DNA of 64,000 bases from Paenibacillus whitsoniae (GTDB lineage Bacteria > Bacillota > Bacilli > Paenibacillales > NBRC-103111). The number at the start of each line of letters is the position of its first letter. Positions within the stretch are counted from its first letter, which is position 1. Made by a program: the position numbers and the translations under genes. The stretch spans positions 1-64,000 of the forward strand of contig NZ_RXHU01000002.1 of assembly GCF_003955665.1 (NCBI RefSeq). Reading direction: 5' to 3'. This document shows, in pieces, positions 58,543-64,000 of this stretch. Below the pieces are notes generated by a model. The model searched no databases, was not told where the DNA came from, and was given only the letters and a program-made list of their open reading frames with translations.

Positions 58543-60330
58543 TTATTTGGTGATTTCTGCATGTTCCACAGCCGGCAGCTCAATTCGAACGAGTGTTCCA
58601 ACCCCAGGTCGACTGAAAATGGAAAGCCCATAGGCCGAGCCAAAGTTGAGCCCGATCCGCTCATGCACATTCATGACACCGATGCCGGTAAATCGGTGTT
58701 TGCTGGGTGCCTTGCCGCGTTCGGCAAACAAACTGTTCAACTGATCGGCGTTCATCCCCATGCCATCATCACGAATTGTCACGATTAGCTTGTTCTTGAC
58801 GCACTTGGCCCGAACGCGAATCGTGCCCGGCCGTTTCAGCGGTACCAAGCCGTGAAAAATGGCATTCTCGACGAGCGGCTGCAGGGTCAGCTTCAGGATG
58901 CGCAGCTTGGCCGTTTCCGGCGCAGCTTCAATCGTCATCGTGAATTTGTCGCCGTAACGGATTTGTTGAATGTACGCATACATCCGCAGCCCCTCCAGTT
59001 CTTCATCCAAGGTGACGAACTCCGAGCTTTTATCGAAGGAAAACGACAGCAACCCCACCAAGGCTTTGATCGTTTCCCGAACCTCCTGAATTTTGTGCTG
59101 TTTGGCAAGGCTCGATATACAGGCTAGCGTATTGTAGAGAAAATGCGGCGCAATCTGGCTTTGCAGCATTTTTAGCTCGAACTGTTTCTTCCGATGCTCG
59201 GCCTCCCTCGTTTCCTGAAGCAAGTTGTGAATCCGCTCCATCATCGCATTATAGCTTCGCGCCAGCCGTCCGATCTCGTCGCTGCCGGTCACATGAATGG
59301 TATGCTGCACATCTACATCGCGTACGCGATCCATTTTAGCCACCAGCGTACGAACTGGCAGTGTAATATACCGGGAAATCATATAGGTGCTCGCCAAAAT
59401 GATAATAATCCAGAAGACTGCCGCTGTGCTGAAGTTTTTATATAAACTTTGTATACTTTGGTAAAAATAACTATTTTCATAAAATGCGACGAAGTACCAC
59501 CCCAGCTTGTTCATGCCTGCCTTGACCGCAACGAGTCCGCCTTGCGGACCTTCCAGTTCTGAGGCGCCTACCGGCAGATCGGAGATCTGTTCCACGAAGT
59601 CCGGCCTTAACTCCGGCGGAAAGACAGACGTATTATACGGCAACAGCCGATAGGAACTCAGCGGCAGCGAGGCATCAAAGGCGTGGACGATATTCTTTTT
59701 ATTCGTGATGATCGCAAACGTCTGATTCTTCGTGTTCATGAACTGCGCCAACATGTTCGTCAGTTGCACCAGATCGATCTCCACCACCGCAATTCCTTTG
59801 TACGACTTGGTCTGCGACGATTCTATGGGCAGCACGAACGCCACCGTTTTGCCGGACATGGGAGACTGGTAAGGCTCTGTGATGAACATGCCGTACGTTT
59901 GCTTGGCTTTCGCAAGCAAGGATTGGATATATGGATTGCCAACGATATCGAACGTCGTCTGCGAGTTCGTAATGACGTGACCGTCTTCCCGCACCAGGTA
60001 CAGATTTTTGTACAGGGTGCTGTTCTTGCTTGCATAGTTGCGCAGTACGTCGGATGCTTCCTTTTCCTTGCCATCGTCCAGCAGATCGTCGCGGGTGGAA
60101 ATCAGCATAAGAATATTTTGCACGTTATCCAGATACGCATTCATATACAGATTCGTGCGGTCAATAATAATTTGCGCATCCATGACTACCTGCTTGCGGA
60201 ATACATGCTCCGCTTCACGCAAGTTCAGCCAAGCAAGACCGCCAAGCAGCACCACCGTCGCTAACGATAAAAAAAGAAAATGTTTGGCCAGCATACTCCA
60301 GCTGCCAAACCAGGATACGATTGCTTTCAT
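58543..60330 (-). CDS. Sensor histidine kinase, YesM family (module 2)
   Basis: A 595-residue membrane kinase. A first membrane helix (FLFLSLATVVLLGGLAWL), an extracellular dCache-like sensor with YIQSLLAKAKQTYGMFITEP, a second helix (FWIIIILASTYMISRYI), HAMP, the phospho-acceptor H in LQSQIAPHFLYNTLACISSL and HATPase (LTLQPLVENAIFHGLVPL, IRDDGMGM, GIGVMNVHERI) follow in order. It begins 6 nt after the regulator stop codon, so the two are co-translated. There is no clear terminator before the transporter genes, unlike module 1. Confidence 0.94.
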   Translation of the reverse strand: MKAIVSWFGSWSMLAKHFLFLSLATVVLLGGLAWLNLREAEHVFRKQVVMDAQIIIDRTNLYMNAYLDNVQNILMLISTRDDLLDDGKEKEASDVLRNYASKNSTLYKNLYLVREDGHVITNSQTTFDIVGNPYIQSLLAKAKQTYGMFITEPYQSPMSGKTVAFVLPIESSQTKSYKGIAVVEIDLVQLTNMLAQFMNTKNQTFAIITNKKNIVHAFDASLPLSSYRLLPYNTSVFPPELRPDFVEQISDLPVGASELEGPQGGLVAVKAGMNKLGWYFVAFYENSYFYQSIQSLYKNFSTAAVFWIIIILASTYMISRYITLPVRTLVAKMDRVRDVDVQHTIHVTGSDEIGRLARSYNAMMERIHNLLQETREAEHRKKQFELKMLQSQIAPHFLYNTLACISSLAKQHKIQEVRETIKALVGLLSFSFDKSSEFVTLDEELEGLRMYAYIQQIRYGDKFTMTIEAAPETAKLRILKLTLQPLVENAIFHGLVPLKRPGTIRVRAKCVKNKLIVTIRDDGMGMNADQLNSLFAERGKAPSKHRFTGIGVMNVHERIGLNFGSAYGLSIFSRPGVGTLVRIELPAVEHAEITK

Positions 60331-60336
60331 GCGGAA

Positions 60337-61887
60337 TCATCCTTTTTTGTATTCTGTCGGTGCCACGCCGGTCCAGTTGCGGAACAACTGCGAGAAATAG
60401 CGATAGCTCGGAATGCCGACGTGCTCGGCGACCTCGTACACCTTGAGCTGTGTCGTCTGCAGCAGATGCACCGCCTTCTCCATCCGCAGCCGCGTGATGT
60501 AGTCGTTGAAGGCTTCACCCGTCTCCTCCTTGAACAGTCGGCTCAAATAATACGAGCTGAGCCCCACCTCTTCCGACACGGAGGTCAGCGTCAGCGGCTC
60601 GCCGAGCTTCTGCTCGATGATGCGCCGCGCCTGCTGCACTTCCTTGCGCACTCGGCGCGCCGGCTCGGCCGTGCCGTGTTCCAGCTCCCGCAGGCAGGCG
60701 CTGATCAGCTCCGTCAGCGTCGGCGCCGCGCGCAGCTCGGCGGTGACCGCGTCAAACTGAGCATGCCGGAGCTGCGCGTGCGCAGCGCTCGCAGCCTCGC
60801 GCAGCCCCCCGACAAAAGCTTTCAGCTTGTCGGGATCGAATCGATGGGCTGCGGCCCACGGGGCCAGCCCTTCTTGGTACAATCGCCGCAGCGCGTCCTT
60901 GTCGGCTGCGGCTTCCTGCCAGCGCAGGCGCAGCGCCTGCGCTTCGGGGTGCTCGTCCGGCGCGGGCAGCATGTGCGCCGCTTCACTCGCCAGGGCGGTC
61001 GTCCACGGCCGCCCGTAGAACAGCTGCGCCGGCGTCATCGCGGATGCGCGCAGCGCCGGCACCACGTCATGCGGGGCGGCGACCCGCCCGCCGACGACCG
61101 CCATGAGCCGGTACGCGCCGCTCATGTAGGGCAGCGCTTGCTCCAGCTCCGCATGGAGCCGCGCCATCACGCGCTGCATGCCGGCCATACTGGCGGCTTC
61201 GTCCGGCGCGTCCGCAAACACCAGCACGATCTCGCGATCGCCGATCGGGCACCAGTGAAAGGCAGGCTGCGCTTCAGCCTCGGCGAGGATGCGCTCGATT
61301 TCGTACAGCACATGAAATCGGTCGCTCTCCTTGGCGTCGAGGTGCAGCCGCACCGGATAGAACGGCGCGCTGCCGCCCCACGCTGCCCATACCTGGGACT
61401 GCGCAGTCAACGGCGCGGCTTCTCCATGGGACAAGGTGACGATCCCCTTGGACAATTCCCGCCGCAGCTGCTCTTGTCCGTAGCGCCGCAGATCTTGTTC
61501 ACGCCGCAGGGACGCTCTCGTTTTATCGATAGAGGCTTGCAGATCTCCCTCTTCCAAAGCAAGCTTGGTGAAATAGTCCAAAGCTCCCAGCTTCAGCGCT
61601 TCCTGCGCATAGTGGAAATCGCTGTGACAGGTGAGCAGCACGACTTGCATGAAAGGCCATTTCTGCTTAATCGCCCGGAACAGCTCCATACCGTTCATGA
61701 TCGGCATGGTGATATCCGTAACGACTAAATCCGGCTGCAGCTTCTCACACAGCTCCAAGGCTTCCTCACCGTTCTCGGCCTCGCCCGCAAATTCCGCGCC
61801 GAACGAAGACCATGGCAGGGAACGCAATTCTTGGCGCAGGGGCAGCTCATCGTCCACGATCAACACACGTATCGGCGTATCTGACAT
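60337..61887 (-). CDS. Response regulator with AraC-type DNA-binding domain, YesN family (module 2)
   Basis: A 516-residue regulator. Receiver residues DDE (12-14) and phospho-acceptor D58 (LVVTDITMPIMNG) are present; a central alanine/arginine-rich region of about 270 residues with very high GC separates it from the AraC-type double HTH (about 410-513) with EVGLSSYYLSRLFKEETGEA and VGIPSYRYFSQLFRNWTGVA. GGAGGGTGGGAG precedes the ATG. It should activate the module 2 transporter operon. Confidence 0.94.
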   Translation of the reverse strand: MSDTPIRVLIVDDELPLRQELRSLPWSSFGAEFAGEAENGEEALELCEKLQPDLVVTDITMPIMNGMELFRAIKQKWPFMQVVLLTCHSDFHYAQEALKLGALDYFTKLALEEGDLQASIDKTRASLRREQDLRRYGQEQLRRELSKGIVTLSHGEAAPLTAQSQVWAAWGGSAPFYPVRLHLDAKESDRFHVLYEIERILAEAEAQPAFHWCPIGDREIVLVFADAPDEAASMAGMQRVMARLHAELEQALPYMSGAYRLMAVVGGRVAAPHDVVPALRASAMTPAQLFYGRPWTTALASEAAHMLPAPDEHPEAQALRLRWQEAAADKDALRRLYQEGLAPWAAAHRFDPDKLKAFVGGLREAASAAHAQLRHAQFDAVTAELRAAPTLTELISACLRELEHGTAEPARRVRKEVQQARRIIEQKLGEPLTLTSVSEEVGLSSYYLSRLFKEETGEAFNDYITRLRMEKAVHLLQTTQLKVYEVAEHVGIPSYRYFSQLFRNWTGVAPTEYKKG

Positions 61888-62155
61888 CTCTCTCCCACCC
61901 TCCGGTTGAAAGTAATTGAAATTTGAAATCGCTTACGTATCTATTACTCTCCATCATACCAAGTTTTAAAAAGTTTGTTTATACAGCGATGTTGCTATTT
62001 TATGTAAAGATATTGCGAACACGGGGCGGCGAGATGCGAGTAGACTGCTTTTGCCTTCTGATGGGAACATGCCTGCTGCTACCAATGTGCACGAATCCTG
62101 GGCGCGTTGCTTCGCCGGCGTAGGGCAGTCGATCGTCAGAACCCCGATGCAGCAG

Positions 62156-62182
62156 AAAACTCCCGCGCATGTCGGGAGTTTT
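62156..62182. terminator. Bidirectional hairpin terminator
   Basis: AAAACTCCCG and CGGGAGTTTT flank CGCATGT. It lies in the 700-bp gap between the module 2 regulator and the NAD-binding protein gene; no intact gene is seen between 61888 and 62155. Confidence 0.7.
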
Positions 62183-62188
62183 CCAATG

Positions 62189-62529
62189 GATTCTGTTGCT
62201 GATTGGCTGTCGGTATGGCACATCCCGTCGCGAAATGAAGAGGAGGAACGAAACGGCGCTATTTTTAATCAATTGGCGGATTTTATACCATCTGGGGAAC
62301 GAGAGGACCCTATTTACACTGTTTTAAGCAAGTTTGATGGTTTTAGACCCGAATAATTCGAGATTGAATACGATGAAATTGTTCCAAATAGCGGCATGTC
62401 GTTCCGCTATTCCTGCTCAACGGCGTGAGGAACGTGCAGGGCCACCCAGCAGTCGCATACGTATACCGGGACACGTTAGAGTTCAATAAAACGGTGGAAG
62501 TCTATGACTTGAATTTTCAGTCGAAGTAA
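62189..62529 (+). pseudogene. Decayed coding remnant
   Basis: Rightward protein-like frames follow one another with shifts: MDSVADWLSVWHIPSRNEEE to FDGFRPE, then FEIEYDEIVPNSGMSFRYSC, then HPAVAYVYRDTLEFNKTVEV ending YDLNFQSK and a TAA at about 62529. A terminator follows. There is no ribosome site at the first ATG. I cannot name the ancestral protein. Confidence 0.35.
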
Positions 62530-62536
62530 TAATAAG

Positions 62537-62585
62537 AAGGGTGTTCCAAGCAGTCATTTAAGGACCTTTTGGTACACCCTCGATT
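62537..62585 (+). terminator. Terminator after the decayed remnant
   Basis: GGGTGTTCCAA pairs with TTGGTACACCC and is followed by TCGATTTTT on the plus strand; it lies just beyond the stop of the convergent NAD-binding protein gene. Confidence 0.65.
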
Positions 62586-62586
62586 T

Positions 62587-63432
62587 TTATGAAAAATAAT
62601 GCCCTTCTTCAAGATCGGCGATCAGTCCCGGCTGTCTCGGTTTCCAGCCTAGAAGCTCCCGTGTTGCCAGACTCGCTTGCGCAGTGTTGTACAAGCTGGT
62701 GATGTCAAATGCCGCAATGGGGCCAAGAAAGCCGAAATGGGCGGCAGCTTCTTCAGATGTTATGCTGACCGCCGGCACATTCAATTGCCGTCCGATGACC
62801 GCGGCGATCTCGCGGAGCGAAATGCCTTCCTCGCCGGCTCCAAGCAACCGTGAGCCCGCCGGGGCGGATTCCAGCGCCAGACGATACAGAACCGCCGCAT
62901 CCAGGCGGTGAACCGCCGGCCAGCGGTTCGTTCCTTCGCCTATGTAGGCGGCGAAGCCCTTCGCCCGGGCGATGTTGATCATCATTGGCACAAAGCCCTT
63001 ATCGCCCTTGCCATGTACGGACGGTGCAAGCGAGACGATCGATGTCCGAATATCCCGCTCTGCCATTGCGAGCACTGCATCATCCACGGTATATCCATTT
63101 GCGTGAGCCGTCGTAATAAACGGCTTCCCGGAGCCTTCGAGCGCAGCTCCCATGACTTTAACGGCCCGCAAATCCAGAGCCAGCGCACCTTCAAAATCGG
63201 AAAAATCGTTGGTGAACGCCAGATGAATCACGCCGTCCGCATCCGCGGCGGCGCTGCCCAGCGTATCGAGATCGTCAAGCGTGCCGTACAGCGCTTCGGC
63301 TCCTGCCGCCTTTAATTCCGAGGCTTTCTCTTCAGAACGGCAAAGACCCGACACTGTATGTCCCGCGCCGATCAGTTCCCGGACGACCGCGGAACCGACA
63401 TACCCTGTTGCTCCTGTAACAAATACGTGCAT
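62587..63432 (-). CDS. NAD(P)-binding SDR-like protein (atypical extended SDR)
   Basis: A 281-residue protein with the N-terminal Rossmann motif MHVFVTGATGYVGSAVVREL (TGATGYVG) and GVIHLAFTNDF. The catalytic tyrosine position reads NGYTVDDAV-like sequence rather than Y-x3-K, so it belongs to the atypical extended SDRs that bind NAD(P) with varied activity. AAGGAGG 6-7 nt before the ATG selects 63432 over 63450. It is monocistronic. Role unknown. Confidence 0.88.
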   Translation of the reverse strand: MHVFVTGATGYVGSAVVRELIGAGHTVSGLCRSEEKASELKAAGAEALYGTLDDLDTLGSAAADADGVIHLAFTNDFSDFEGALALDLRAVKVMGAALEGSGKPFITTAHANGYTVDDAVLAMAERDIRTSIVSLAPSVHGKGDKGFVPMMINIARAKGFAAYIGEGTNRWPAVHRLDAAVLYRLALESAPAGSRLLGAGEEGISLREIAAVIGRQLNVPAVSITSEEAAAHFGFLGPIAAFDITSLYNTAQASLATRELLGWKPRQPGLIADLEEGHYFS

Positions 63433-63481
63433 ATTGATATCCTCCTTCATGAGTTGACCGCTTGAACATGTTAAGCATAAA

Positions 63482-63586
63482 CTATGAAGTGAACTCTAGG
63501 GCAAGTGGTCCAAAGGAGAAATTATTGTGAAAATCCAGGAAATCGCGGTAAAGAACCTCCATTAATTGATTGTTTACATAGGTCAT
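63482..63586 (-). CDS. Possible 34-residue protein coupled to the ASCH gene
   Basis: A short frame MTYVNNQLMEVLYRDFLDFH, ending PLALEFTS, whose ATG overlaps the ASCH stop codon (ATGA). Translational coupling is plausible, but without conservation data it may be a chance frame. Confidence 0.3.
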   Translation of the reverse strand: MTYVNNQLMEVLYRDFLDFHNNFSFGPLALEFTS

Positions 63587-64000
63587 ATCATCATCTCTTC
63601 GCCTATCGGATATTCCCATAGTCCCAGTTTTCCCTTCACTGGAATATAGGGCTTCAGCAGACGGAAACCCGCTATTTCCCACGCAAAATAGCCTGGGCTG
63701 TAATCACCTAACAAGAGGTCATCCCCCGTCACGACCTTCCCGCAATCCAGAATGGCTGACGTATGATTAGCGTCGATGACTTGATAACAATTTGTAAGCT
63801 CGCAAGTTGCAAGGATAACCCCCGTAGGGAGGTTTTGTTCTGTATAGCCATTCTTGGCGAGTAAAGAACGGATGGGTTCATATTTGCAGGCCTGCTTATC
63901 GACTTTCTTGCTTGCGTGAATGGCCAACGGTCCGCGATACCGGGTCTTCCATGATCTAGTTTCATAGAGAGTCTCGCCTTGGACAAGCAGAGTCGCCCAC
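63583..64000 (-). CDS. ASCH-domain protein, 5' end outside the window
   Basis: The gene enters from the right edge. The visible 138 codons read WATLLVQGETLYETRSWKTR, then YRGPLAIHASKKVDK, a hallmark of ASCH domains (the E-T-R-x-W and IHASK motifs), then ILATCELTNCYQV and SPGYFAWEIAGFRLLKP. ASCH proteins have a PUA-like beta-barrel and bind or process RNA. The start codon lies beyond 64000, so the N-terminus is not visible. Confidence 0.85.
   Translation of the reverse strand, partial: WATLLVQGETLYETRSWKTRYRGPLAIHASKKVDKQACKYEPIRSLLAKNGYTEQNLPTGVILATCELTNCYQVIDANHTSAILDCGKVVTGDDLLLGDYSPGYFAWEIAGFRLLKPYIPVKGKLGLWEYPIGEEMMI

Noticed and set aside
60280..61728. 482-codon rightward open frame
   Set aside because: Antisense to the YesN-type regulator of module 2, which has all receiver and AraC motifs.
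62051..62356. 101-codon rightward gene
   Set aside because: The first third runs through the hairpin at 62156-62182; only the part from 62189 looks protein-like and it continues in other frames, so it is listed as a remnant.

Overview
The window looks like a chromosomal stretch of a Paenibacillus-type Gram-positive bacterium. The grounds are strong AGGAGG-type ribosome binding sites, intrinsic terminators, a T-box leader, two YesM/YesN-type two-component systems next to LplB/LplC-type sugar ABC permeases, a secreted polysaccharide lyase and mid-50s GC in the core genes. There is no rRNA, CRISPR array, prophage or intact transposase. The genus is an inference from gene content, not from a marker gene.

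Layout. 0.2-7.6 kb: housekeeping and accessory genes (aldo/keto reductase, DHA2-type MFS exporter, spermidine-synthase-like enzyme, ABC-F ATPase, tRNA-Lys, SAM methyltransferase, small membrane protein). 7.9-13.5 kb: a signalling block with a large hybrid histidine kinase and a receiver-EAL protein in one operon, diverging from an OmpR-type regulator. 13.6-15.7 kb: an unknown gene facing cardiolipin synthase. 15.9-18.9 kb: an AT-rich scar in which a lipoprotein gene is split by a 1.8-kb element with imperfect terminal inverted repeats; the element carries a frameshifted secreted-protein gene (DUF2599-like) and a small membrane protein. 19.1-30.2 kb: an aldo/keto reductase, then a leftward catabolic cluster (Rieske oxygenase, gamma-glutamyltransferase, CocE-type hydrolase, cysteine hydrolase, cupin, amidase, creatininase-type hydrolase, FAH-family enzyme). 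30.5-33.6 kb: GNAT/SRPBCC pair and a TetX-like monooxygenase with a TetR regulator and a large operator. 34.0-38.6 kb: HtrA-like protease and T-box-controlled arginyl-tRNA synthetase. 38.7-40.0 kb: a PIN-domain/HTH toxin-antitoxin-like pair with four 9-bp iterons. 40.5-61.9 kb: two paralogous sugar-uptake modules, each in the order regulator, kinase, permease, permease, binding protein, then enzymes. The first ends in an FAD oxidoreductase and a PL8 polysaccharide lyase, the second in a phytanoyl-CoA-dioxygenase-type enzyme and an SDR. A sugar-phosphate isomerase-like gene sits between them. 62.6-64.0 kb: an NAD-binding protein and a partial ASCH-domain gene.

The most unusual content is between genes. 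At least eight intergenic elements of about 180-210 bp fall into four sequence families, and each element is built from exactly four copies of a short family-specific motif, usually as small hairpins or as two forward plus two inverted copies. One family-B element has been cut by a 405-bp insertion with perfect 18-bp terminal inverted repeats and an 11-bp target duplication; that insertion itself contains a family-C element. Other structures include an exact 10-bp-period repeat, a 40-bp tandem repeat, a fold-back sequence that supplies a stop codon, and helically phased repeats upstream of the HtrA-like gene.

How the parts work together: each YesMN pair probably senses an extracellular glycan product and switches on the adjacent importer and enzymes. 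PL8 would cut the polymer outside the cell and the lipoprotein binding protein plus two permeases would import the oligosaccharides; the ATPase subunit is not encoded here and is probably a shared one elsewhere.
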